From positions 157,952-221,951 of the forward strand of contig MNCI01004927.1 of assembly GCA_015680685.1 (NCBI GenBank): 64,000 nucleotides of DNA, given 5' to 3'. Of this stretch, positions 9,496-18,961 are shown piece by piece. Under the pieces are notes generated by a model. That model saw nothing but the letters and a program-made list of their open reading frames with translations, made no database searches and was not told the origin of the DNA. Numbering within the stretch: position 1 is the first letter of the stretch; each line of letters begins with the position of its first letter. This DNA comes from Gnetum montanum (taxonomy: Eukaryota > Streptophyta > Gnetopsida > Gnetales > Gnetaceae). A program made the translations under genes and the position numbers.

Positions 9496-10645
9496 GGCAA
9501 ATACTTAGAAAGATATGTTGCTGCAATTGGCTGTACGTGCTCCGCAAAGACTTTCTACATAATTTATCTCATGGACCCTGATGAAGCTAATGTTGTTCAT
9601 GATTCTGTCTGCTTTGAAATTACACACAGTGGCTCCATATCCTTAGTTTTCTTCAAGTTTAAAGTGCTTATTTAACTGAATCATTNAGTTTTCTTCAAGT
9701 TTAAAGTGCTTATTTAACTGAATCATTTGCGGTTTTCTTGTCTTCTTGGAGTTGTGTTTGCAGGATGACATGCGTGAGGTGTTTGTGCAAAGATGCACTT
9801 CATCGTGACGACAAGGTATCACATTCATCCTAACACATGCAATTGGATTAATCAATCCGTTCATAAGTACATTCCCAAATCCTAATACATTCCCTATTCC
9901 CCATCATGTTCCCCTTATCTTATTCAATCACACCCCCTTGATACATTCTACCCCCCAAAGCTCTTGATACACTATTGCACATTGTGATTCTCTAAGCAGT
10001 TGTAATGCAAAACATAGTACACAGTACATGATACAAATGTAAGCGCATGAGCACGAGCACAGCACTGAAAGTAAGCTCTTTCAAAAAGATAAAAAAAAAT
10101 AAAAAATAAAAAAACAAAAAGAAAAAGAAAAAACATAAACAAAGTGAAAAAGAACAAAAAGATCAAAGAGCAAAATGCACAGAAAAGATCTTCATGACCC
10201 CGTTGACATCATAGACCAAAGACCATTGGCTCTTCTCATACAAGCCCCAGGCGAGAAGGCAATTGTCTTACAAAAATAGTTACACTCGTGTCTCAAAATA
10301 TCATGTTGCACATCATCGCGTGGCTTTGGCTATTTACAATGGGCCCCCATAAATACTCTACAAGTGTCTCGTTTCTCCAAAGAACGCACCTCCTATGTCT
10401 TGGTTTTGAGTATGCCAAACACTGGCTATTAACAAGGACCAAAAATATGGCTCATTCATGTGAGAGTATTCCTCTCCCACAACTCTAGCAGCAATTATAA
10501 ACCTTGATCAACTCCTGACTCCTCCGAGTTACAATCAATCCCCTTGCGTCTTGAACTGCATTTCCTCAATCCCATGTACTTTTGAACACGGTGCGATGAC
10601 ATCCAGCCAGGGGCTGACAGATAATGCTTGATGCTTGGTTGGTCA
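9496..10645 (+). other. B1 3' UTR with splice-acceptor-like segment
   Basis: Non-coding element sequence. A pyrimidine-rich run ends GTTGTGTTTGCAG at 9751-9763 and the following bases (GTTTGTGCAAAGATGCAC) align with the same spot in C0 and C1. A 41-base direct copy separated by N at 9686 (9645-9685 and 9687-9727) is a probable assembly artefact. An A-rich tract lies at 10088-10165. No host gene is seen. Confidence 0.6.
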
Positions 10646-10724
10646 TGGTGTTTTGTACTTCTTTGTCGACGCCTCTCAGGTGGATTCCTCCAAACATCAA
10701 CAAAGAGGGGCCAATGAAACACCA
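10646..10724 (+). promoter_or_regulatory. PPT-containing stem-loop of B1
   Basis: TGGTGTTTTGTACTTCTTTG opens, ACAAAGAGGGGCCAA is the polypurine tract, and TGAAACACCA (the first 10 bases of the LTR) closes the inverted repeat. This defines the start of the 3' LTR at 10715. Confidence 0.7.
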
Positions 10725-12415
10725 CTAATTTCAACCTAACACTTTGAAACAAGAATAACTCAGAGCCTTTGTAACTTTTGAGAGGAAAAAATTTGACTAA
10801 AGCATGAAAGTCACGCTCAGCTTGTCAAGTTGGCCTACTCACACTGGGCTTGTCAAGCCGGCTTGCCCTTAGCGTGATTAACTCCAATGAATTCAAAATC
10901 AAAGTCAAAGATGATCCAATCTAAGGGTGCAAGCCATCCTCAAGGGTCACTATTGTCCACTTCAAATATCAGCATTTGAGAGTTCAAATGTTGGACTAAA
11001 TTGTACAAATTTTCTCACTCATGCTATGGTCATGCTGAGGTCATGCTGGCAGTGTGAGTACAATGTGACCAACTCCAAGATGCCTCAGAATCAAGTCAAA
11101 ATGGTTTGATTTCAAAGGTTCAAGTCATCCTCAAGGTTCATTGTTGACAACTTCAAGTCCCAGCCTCTAGAATTCCAAATTTCAGGTCCAAAATTGTAAA
11201 TTTTTTATAGCTCACGCTAAGGTCATGCTGATAGCGTGAGTCCAGCACGAGTTACCAAAAGTGGCTCAAATCAAGACACACTCAAGCTCAATTTTCAACA
11301 TGCAGCTTACTCTCAGGGTCAAACATAGTTAAGAAATTGTTCCATTCAAATAGTAGGCTTCAAAAGATCAAAAATTAATGTGAAATGTGTTATTTTCATC
11401 AGGTCACGTTGAGGTCACGCCAAGGTCATGCTTTCAGCATGAGTATAGCGTGAGTAATAACCAAACACATGTTGAAGACATGCCAAGATAGAGTAAACTC
11501 AGGCTGGAATTTTTTGTGGAACAGAAATTCCTCAAACGGCAACAAAACCACTCAAATCGACATCCTGTAGCAATCATTCCACGGGTCAAGCAAGCCGGAG
11601 TCAATTTCTCTTGTTGTACACTATCATTTTTGTAAATTTTCACCATTTGTGAGCTTGTCAAGCTCTTACGCTCCAAATTGTATCTATGGGCGTAAGCTAG
11701 CTTATGTAAGCCAATACACGTTGTAAGATACAGTGCATCCAATCAAAAATGTAGCCTGCCCACGTGCGTCCAACTCACACATAGCTGTCTGTCAAACATG
11801 TGTCACATGATCCATTTTCCTCTCATCTCTCAGCTGTTGATTCCATCCATGAATTCCGTGCCCAGGCCTAGCTAAACCTTATAAATACCCCATCCATTCA
11901 CATAAATGAGGTTGACAATTTTAAAGGTTGACAGCTTAGGGAGCATTGACTGGCAACTTTGGATGCTCAAGCACACGTGACTTCCAGCATCCAAGCACCT
12001 GTAAACACATCACCTCGGGGCTTAGCGCTTGACTTGCCATCCACACATGCAACTACACTTTGACCGGTGCACATCTTTGTTAAGAAATATAATACAGTTC
12101 ATTATTGCCTTCCATTTACATTTTTTTCTTATTTTATGCTTTGTTTACATTACAATTCTATATATGCTTTGTTTCCATTTTGTGCATCACTGTTTACATT
12201 TCATACATCATTAGTTACGATAACCCTAGCACTAGCCATAGCTTATGCTTGGGGAAGTCCTTGGTTGATTTGCATGCAAACCATCCAAGGCACTCTACCT
12301 TCATTTCCTTTTCTAGCTTTCCCTCATGCGAAGGCAGGGTTGGCTGTGTCTCTCTGATAATCTTTCAGTGTTTGTTTTTCCTTCCAGCCTCACGTCGACG
12401 ATTTCGGTTAGTACA
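10715..12415 (+). repeat. B1 3' LTR
   Basis: It starts TGAAACACCACTAATTTC and ends GTTAGTACA, about 1.70 kb, with TATA at 11880-11886. It is followed by GGGAC (12416-12420), the duplicated target. By eye it is close to the 5' LTR with scattered transitions and small indels. Confidence 0.85.
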
Positions 12416-12420
12416 GGGAC

Positions 12421-13217
12421 GAGTGTAGCCGATAGCATGGTCCCACCCACCACACTACCATGTGGTACCTGATTCGCATTTTGGGCTAGCCCTAGCCCTA
12501 TAAATGCCCCTACACCCTCTTTTGAAAATGGGGGGAAAAAAGAAGAAGGAGGGAGGCTTCCATTTCTTCACTAGCAAGGCAATTGACACTTCCATTTTGG
12601 CATTTGGCATTTTGACATCTTGGCACATAGCTTCCTAGGAGAACGAGACCCAGAGCACACCACATCGACAAAGAGGCATAACAACACTGCATGGTATACT
12701 GTAACCCCATTACAGCCTAGTGGAACATCACACAGTACACCGTGACTACCAACCCAACAGACACAATTTATCACAGTGAGCACCAGATTTCACAGCTCGA
12801 CACCACCAAGGCTGTGACTTCGCTCCTACTATGCCTATTGTACACTTTGTATACCTATACCCTTTTTCTGGGGCAGTGCATCTTCCTATTCAAACTCTCT
12901 TTTTGTTTAATTATAGCATTTATTTTTTTGACATTGTCAAGCGTTCAATCATGTCCACTGTCCTGTTACGCGCTTTAGCACGTTTCTACTATTATGCACA
13001 TTACATTTTCTTTTATTTTACCACTAGGTGTTCCATTTAAAATCATTGTTTGCAAAAGGGTTATTGTACACCGATTAAGTCCCTGTCTGATTGACCAAAC
13101 CATTCAGGGTACCTTGAATCTATTTTCTCCAGCATGGCTCTCGCGTGGATCCAGGGTTAGGTTGTGCATTCGAAGACCTCTCTGTGTTTTCAGCCACAGA
13201 CATTTTCTGTCACTACA
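12421..13217 (+). mobile_element. C0 3' LTR, right part
   Basis: This continues the LTR from 1673. The stretch around CATGGTCCCACCCACC and CCTAGCCCTATAAATGCCCC matches, in reverse, the C1 LTR near 33360-33450. It ends CTGTCACTACA at 13217, next to A4 accessory-ORF sequence. Confidence 0.75.
12499..12505 (+). promoter_or_regulatory. TATA box of C0 LTR
   Basis: TATAAAT in CCCTAGCCCTATAAATGCCC. The C1 5' LTR has the same context in reverse at 47758-47764. Confidence 0.55.
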
Positions 13218-13222
13218 GTTAG

Positions 13223-13924
13223 TGAAGAAAAAAGTGAATGAAACCCTCAAATAACCCTAGCAAGGAAAAGAAGTATGGAAAACCCATCATTGATGGGATA
13301 GACACCTATAATAAAGCAAAAATCCACATGAAGGAGTTGCAAATTGAGGAGATGATAGATTACATAAAGCTTGCCAATCTCTGTTATGTGAATCTAGCCA
13401 TGTTGATTGCTGGAAAGTCACAGTAAGAACTGTAGAAATAGGTGGCCAACTCATACTAATTATACGAGGTTGAGTTTAAGCATCACAAAGAAACCAAGAA
13501 AAAGCTTGCAGTGGCAAAGACTAAGCTCAAAGTTCTCAAGGTATGATTCACTAATTAATAATCAACTATTGAGAACCTGGCTAAGAGGATAAATGACTAC
13601 CAGAAGTTGTAGAATGCAGTCAGGGCATTTGATATCGAACGTAATCAGTTTACTACTTGGTTTTTCAAAGTGAAGGAGATGTTCCCAGTAATGCCCTGTC
13701 CATGGGATGTCCCCATTCCAACCAACATTTGTGTTGCTACATGGACTGTGAATAATCACTAGAGTAAGAAGGAGAATATGAAGGCATTACTAGATGCCTT
13801 TCACCTTCCATCAAAGGTTGCAGCTGCATTTGGACAACCATAGCTGTCTTAGCTATCACACATGCCTAAAGTTGGTGAAGGTCCTTTAGAATCTCAAGAG
13901 CCTCCATCGCCTAGGATTGTTTGA
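13223..13924 (+). pseudogene. A4 accessory ORF, C-terminal part (post-pol coiled-coil protein)
   Basis: The 3' end of a protein-like frame found downstream of pol in Athila-type copies. From about 13240 it reads NPSKEKKYGKPIIDGID, then IKLANLCYVNLAMLIAGKSQ, then a charged heptad-like region, and MFPVMPCPWDVPIPTNICVA near 13679-13740. It aligns throughout with 21055-21661 of A0 (LADLRFSNLTMLIGG, MFLQMPCPWDVSMPTHIDLA). Several stops break it. The N-terminal part is not in the window because element C0 was inserted here. The function is unknown; the position resembles the env-like ORF of Athila, but no membrane segment is evident here. Confidence 0.7.
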
Positions 13925-14156
13925 TCTACTTCATCACCTTCATGTCACCAGAGGATGTGTTGTCCAATTGTTATGTAGTCATGGTGTTCAATTTTGTGTC
14001 ATGAACATCACAATTTTTTGTAATTTGTTGATTTGTACACTCGAGCACTCAATTTTGTTATGTTAAATTATTTTATTAAGAGTTAGTCAATAATCCCATA
14101 CCTTTTCAATTTTGTAAGGGAACTCAAGGATGAGTTTTCATTCCATCATTAGGGTA
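13925..14156 (+). other. A4 3' UTR and polypurine tract
   Basis: A short non-coding stretch containing TTTTGTAAGGGAACTCAAGG, shared with A0 near 21785-21825, and ending ATTAGGGTA before the LTR. Confidence 0.6.
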
Positions 14157-15150
14157 TGATGAGTGTCAAAGTGTTGCATCGACGGGCCCCCATCAACAGG
14201 GTCCTATTTACCTAGTGTTACCTCGTTGATGGGGCTACGTCGATGTAGTGTTTACTATGTCTACAAGGTCCCATTGATGTAGTCCTATAGAAAAAACTAT
14301 AAATATGAGCTCCTAGACATGTTTATGGATCATTCAAGTCATAGTAGTAATAGAGCTCTTGCAATTTGTCCATTTGAAAGTTAGAATATGTTTCTGAGTG
14401 CCTACAACAAGAGTNATAGAGCTCTTGCAATTTCTCCATTTGAAAGTTAGAATATGTTTCTGAGTGCCTACAACAAGAGTCAAAAAGTGTACAGATCTTT
14501 ATTTGAGCATTGTTGTACCTGAACCACACTAGTGTGTATGGCAATAAAGATGAGCCTTTTGATCAAACCTTGCAACATTTAGAATAGTTTAATGATTTAT
14601 TTATGCATTTATTGTTTTCATTAATTATGCCATTAATTAAGTTAAATTAGACTTCAAGTAATTAGTTAATTAATTAAGCTAAATAGACTAAACACATAAG
14701 TATGATTGCTTGAAGCGTAAACATGTATTCGCTTGGTAATCCCAACATCATTATTGCTTAGTGTGCCCAGTAGCATAGTGCTTGGTAACCCAGTAGTGGA
14801 TATGTGGGTTCAGAACATGCACAAAAAGTGAGACCGGATGCTTATGTTAGGACTAGTTAGAGATTAGTCAGTTATTTAAACTAAATTAGTTGTTATATTA
14901 CTTCATCTCTCTACTTTAAGCATCAAAGAACATAAAACATAAAACAATAAAAATCATATGCCTCAATTACACTTAACCATACCATGTGCATCACAAGTGT
15001 AATTAGGAAGATAATGAACAACCTTTAGGGCAAGGTTCACTTCCTAGAAGACTAGTGTACCAGCAATTATAGAGTCGACGGAATTTAACCGGATCACGTG
15101 TGAACGCTTCGTGATTCATATGGTTGGGAGGGGTGCCTTGCCACTCATCA
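14157..15150 (+). repeat. A4 3' LTR
   Basis: It starts TGATGAGTGTCAAAGTG and ends CTTGCCACTCATCA. The 3' half aligns with the other Athila-type LTRs (AATCCCAACA, GATCACGTGTGAACGCTT). TATA is at 14298-14304. An inverted repeat in U3 pairs 14177-14197 with 14225-14245. N at 14415 separates two copies of a 65-base segment (14350-14414 and 14416-14480), a likely assembly artefact that inflates the length to 994. Flanked on the right by GCATT; the left end is outside the window. Confidence 0.8.
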
Positions 15151-15489
15151 GCATTTAACTTTGTTCTAGGAGAATAATTATGAAGCATGTTATCAATCTT
15201 AAACTTAATTTGGTTCACTCAATGTTATCCAAAATTTATATAGTTAAATAATTTTTGAATTGATGAAAAAACTATAGAAGCTTATCAGTTTTACATAGAA
15301 GTAAAGTAAGGTTGTCCTCTATTACTAATATTATTTGGAATTTTTATTAATGAATTAGAAGAGTGGATTAAAGAGGTACTTACAAATCATGCTATTAAAG
15401 TGGACTAATTATGGATACATCTTTTAATCTTTACAAATGATGTAGCACTAATAGTAAATTCAAAAATAAGAAAATTTTCTGAATATATA
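15151..15489 (+). pseudogene. LINE reverse transcriptase remnant, part 1
   Basis: A non-LTR retrotransposon RT piece: GCPLLLILFGIFINELEEWI near 15310-15370 is the RQGCPLSPTLFGI block, and FTNDVALIVNSKIRKFSEYI is the F/YADD block with N in place of the first D. It is interrupted at 15489 by A0 and resumes at 22723. Several stops are present. Inferred to be part of an older LINE into whose remains A0 and A1 jumped. Confidence 0.75.
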
Positions 15490-16326
15490 TTATGAGTCAT
15501 CATTATGTCAACCCTGATATCGGATACCCCATATCAAGGCTCCAATATTGGATACATGATATTGGATCCCAAGAAACAATGTTAGTTATCCAATATTGTC
15601 TCTTCTGTGCTAGCCTATAAATACAACACTTGGATGCACAATTTGGACATAGTTTTAATTCTTAGTTTTTGATAGTCTTTCTTAGATCTCTAAATTTAAG
15701 TTTTATTATTCCCAATGCATGCCTGCAGTGTGATGTTTATAATCATATGACACCTTTGTTTGAGTGTGATGTACTTGGACAGGTTACATGACTAGAAATA
15801 AAGATTGAGATTACTTCCATCATTGCCACATTCACTTTCTTTAGTTAATATTTCAATTTATTGCTATTTACTCTTCTAGTTAAGCAGAATGAGTAAGACT
15901 GAATCATGAGTGCTTAAGTGTAAGTACTTGGTAATCTAGTGGTGTATCATTTGGCACACCTAGTGACGTATGCTTGGCAATTCCAGCGATAGTTACATGA
16001 AGTCCAAGGCATGTATAGATGATTAGGAATGGATACTCATTGCACATAGGCTAGTTAAGGTTTTACTTTCCATTGTTCATTAGCTTAATTAATTTATCTC
16101 TTTATTGTCATTAGGAGCAACATAGGATTAGACAACATCATATACCTTAATTTTGACTAAACCATATGTGATAAAGCTATCACTAGTCTAAGTGGGAAGA
16201 TAGTGAATTGTGATCAAAGCATAATGATTTAGATGCACAACTTGTCTCATCCATAGAATTTGACCAGATCATGTGTGAATGCTTATGATTCATATGGTTG
16301 GCATAGGGGTACCTCACAACTCATCA
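15490..16326 (+). repeat. A0 5' LTR
   Basis: 837 bp. U3 has GATATCGGATACC-type units, with TATAAAT at 15616-15622, and the end is CCTCACAACTCATCA. Matches 21850-22717. Confidence 0.85.
15616..15622 (+). promoter_or_regulatory. TATA box of A0 5' LTR
   Basis: TATAAAT in TAGCCTATAAATACAACAC, with an identical context at 21962-21968 in the 3' LTR. Confidence 0.65.
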
Positions 16327-16346
16327 TTGGCGCCATTGCTAAGGAT
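16327..16346 (+). promoter_or_regulatory. Primer-binding site of A0
   Basis: TTGGCGCCATTGCTAAGGAT directly follows the LTR. It is a mutated form of the TGGCGCCGTTGC-type site reported for Athila elements (tRNA-Asp). Confidence 0.75.
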
Positions 16347-16456
16347 GGTGCTCGTTATTTAGATTAGCTATATTATACATGATTACTGTAAAGCTTGTAA
16401 TGATACATCCTTTAAAAAATATTAAATCACATACACACACACCATAAGCCAACAAC

Positions 16457-16690
16457 AATGTTTATTTCACAAGGAAGCGATAATGTGCTATATAATGAAA
16501 ACATTCATTAGACAACTAATGAGATATATAGTGAGGAAAATTGGAGTGACCAATCTTATGCAGGGGTTTCTTATGTTCATGACCACCTTGATGACACTCA
16601 AAGACTACATTCACCTAAGGCAGACAACCCTAGAGGAGATGAAGCAAGTCCTAGACTAGGGAAGGCCTCAAGGCCTAAGACCTCCTCTAT
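16457..16690 (+). pseudogene. A0 gag, N-terminal remnant
   Basis: ATG 16457 opens MFISQGSDNVLYNENIH, a stop, then TTNEIYSEENWSDQSYAGVS. This aligns with the A2 gag start (MPLLQDYNNATLSEEVHWRT, NELYDNEDWSIQPEVGVSY). It stops near 16690 and the capsid region is absent, replaced by an LTR fragment. Confidence 0.75.
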
Positions 16691-16721
16691 CTAATAAACA
16701 CCATAAAAGCCATAGGGAAAT

Positions 16722-17500
16722 TTAGACTTAGACCCTTAGCTGTACGCGATATCGTGGCCTGCCTCAATTTCTATAAATAAGAGGTAGCTTTCCTTGTTTT
16801 AGGGAGTTAGACTTAGACCCTTAGCTAAACTCTTGCAGTTTTACCATTTTAGAGTTAGAATAATTCCTGTGTGCCCGCAGTAGGAGTCATAAAGTGAACA
16901 TATCTTTATTCGAGCAATTTGTACCTGAGCACACATTTGTGTACGATAATAAAGACGAACTTCGTGATAAACCTTGCAACATACTAATTAAGCTAGATGG
17001 TAATTAATTATTGTTGAATGTTTAAATGCTTTCCTAGTTAATTAATCTCTCTCAACCCTTGACTCTCCTAGTTAAGTACACTTAGTACGACCGCTTCGAG
17101 CATGTGTGTAGCGCTTGGTAACCCAGTAATGATTAGCGTTTGGTAATCCTAGCAGCATTGCACTAGTTCAGGATGTGTTCGGCAAGTGGGAATGGATACT
17201 GGTGTTAGGAACAATTAGAACTTAGTTAGTGAATAGTTAATGAAAGTTAGTCCTTAGCTCTCTTCACCTTACCCTATTAGCATAAGACATTAAAAAGATA
17301 AAAGTTATAAAAATCATATACCTCAAGCTTACTTAACCATACAACTATGACAATACAAGTAAGTTTGGGAAGATAGTGATTGATTAACCTTAAGTGTTCC
17401 ATTAAGGCGCATAAGCACTTAGTCCTTAGAGTTCGACCGGATCGTGCGTGAAATGCTCGTATTCGTATGGTTGAGTGTAGGGGTACATTGCAACTCATCA
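16722..17500 (+). repeat. Truncated Athila-type LTR inside A0
   Basis: From 16741 the sequence matches A2-type LTRs from late U3 (TATA 16772-16778) to the end TTGCAACTCATCA at 17500. The first part of U3 is missing. The junction repeats 19 bases (TTAGACTTAGACCCTTAGC at 16722-16740 and 16807-16825). No matching target duplication is seen (TTAGC versus CCATG). It may mark the recombination that deleted A0 gag-pol. Confidence 0.6.
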
Positions 17501-18961
17501 CCATGCCTAAAGATTGGTGGCTTCTCAGAACTTCCATAAAAGAAAAAAAAAACACACACACACACACACATGTGTGTGTGTGCCATACATAAGCTCCTCC
17601 CTTGGACAAAATGCCAAGTGATGTTACTCTTTGCAACCATGATAATCTTATAGTTGTTGGCCAAAGTGATGAAACAATGTGATGTCACTAAATTCTGGTT
17701 TGGACTTGGTTTGAATCTCGGAATGAAGGGCTCATGATCATTTAACCAATAATAACATACAAGGATTCCTTGTGTCCATGGTATGACACCTCATGTCCCA
17801 ATTTTTGCAATATTTTCTACAATCCATCTCATCTCACTGTTTGTTTAATCCTAACTTATGGTTTTGTGTAACATAGAGTTATTATCTCAAATTGGTGGTT
17901 TTAACATGTGTGTTTTGTTGCATAGGTATGCGTTGCATTCAACCCCTTTAGTGCCTAAGGACATTTTTAGGTGTGGTGTCACAAGGGCATTATGGGTTGG
18001 AGCATGCTTTAGGGAGGATCCACTTGTGTAATTTTTGTGACTAGTACTTGTTTGACATAACCACATCATTTTTAACCTTTCAAGCACTCCATTGTTAAAT
18101 TTCATGCTTTCTGTTATCATGTAACTTGATCCATCCACAACCTCAATTTACTGCCCTTTTTCTTACTTCTTTCAAAGCTTTTCATGTCAATGACTCCACC
18201 TTCTCACCCTTTAGGTACCTTCATAGGATTTCCTACTTATCCTAGAACTATGGACCTAACTTGAAACCTTTTAACCAACCCTAGAGCTTCATTTCTTATG
18301 CTCAATACTCCCATGAGATACTTATTCATGGACCCTAACATTAAGTACTTGATATCAGGTGGGACACGATGATGGATACCCAATATCAGCTCACACAAAA
18401 CCTATATATATGACTCCTGGTATGTCCAAACTTCATTCTCATCATTTGCAACTACGGGAGTTTTTCAAAATTTCTCTTGCAACTTAGAGCTTTGCACAAC
18501 CAACTACAACTTGTGATATTTGGCTCCCTACCTTCGATTCTCATACCATTTGAACCTATTTGACCTTGATGTGTTTAGGTTAGTCGTGGGGGGTGCTTGC
18601 ATGAGAAACCTATGCCACTTTTCCTAAATTTTCTATCACTCGAAGGATATTATAAGGGTAAGAACATTAAAAACCATAATTTTTATACTGAAAAATCAAT
18701 TGTGGTAATGCTAAAAACCTTAATATTTTCACTCAAGGGACCATAACCATTATAATAAACCACACATAAGGAAAAAGGAATGAATTGCAAAGGGTTGTGA
18801 AAGAACATAAACACTTTTTGGGGATTTTTCCTAAAATGTTTTCTAACTCTACGATCATATAAACTAAATAACTTAATGAAATTAAGGTCATGAGTATAGT
18901 ATACATCTGTTAATGGTAAATATCGGCACCTTAGTAACACTTGATCTTTACTTGATTGCAG
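17501..18961 (+). other. Conserved post-pol spacer of Athila-type elements, ending in a splice-acceptor-like site
   Basis: Non-coding. Blocks such as CTCCTCCCTTGGACAAAATG and GAGGATCCACTTGTGTAA align in reverse with A2 (43300-43760) and in part with A1 (25240-25745). A (CA)n(TG)n microsatellite lies at 17552-17582. It ends CTTTACTTGATTGCAG immediately before the ATG of the accessory ORF, and A2 has GTGTGATTGCAG before its homologous ATG, so a 3' splice site is likely. Confidence 0.6.

Larger units (their letters stand above)
1674..12415 (+). mobile_element. B1: non-autonomous Tat-type LTR retrotransposon (gag-PR only)
   Basis: A complete LTR element with 5' LTR 1674-3351, 3' LTR 10715-12415 and perfect 5-bp duplication GGGAC on both sides, inserted in the C0 3' LTR. 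Order: LTR, PBS-position motif, repeat-rich leader, gag, protease, minisatellite, UTR, PPT stem-loop, LTR. The reading sense ends just after the protease; no reverse transcriptase, RNase H or integrase similarity is visible between 8190 and 10645. The gag frame is interrupted by a solo LTR (5721-6559) and several stops. The gag is homologous to that of C1. The structure fits the TR-GAG type of non-autonomous plant retroelement, extended by a protease. Confidence 0.85.

Noticed and set aside
10088-10165. A-rich tract as LINE or SINE tail
   Set aside because: It lies inside the B1 3' UTR with no adjoining element body or target duplication.
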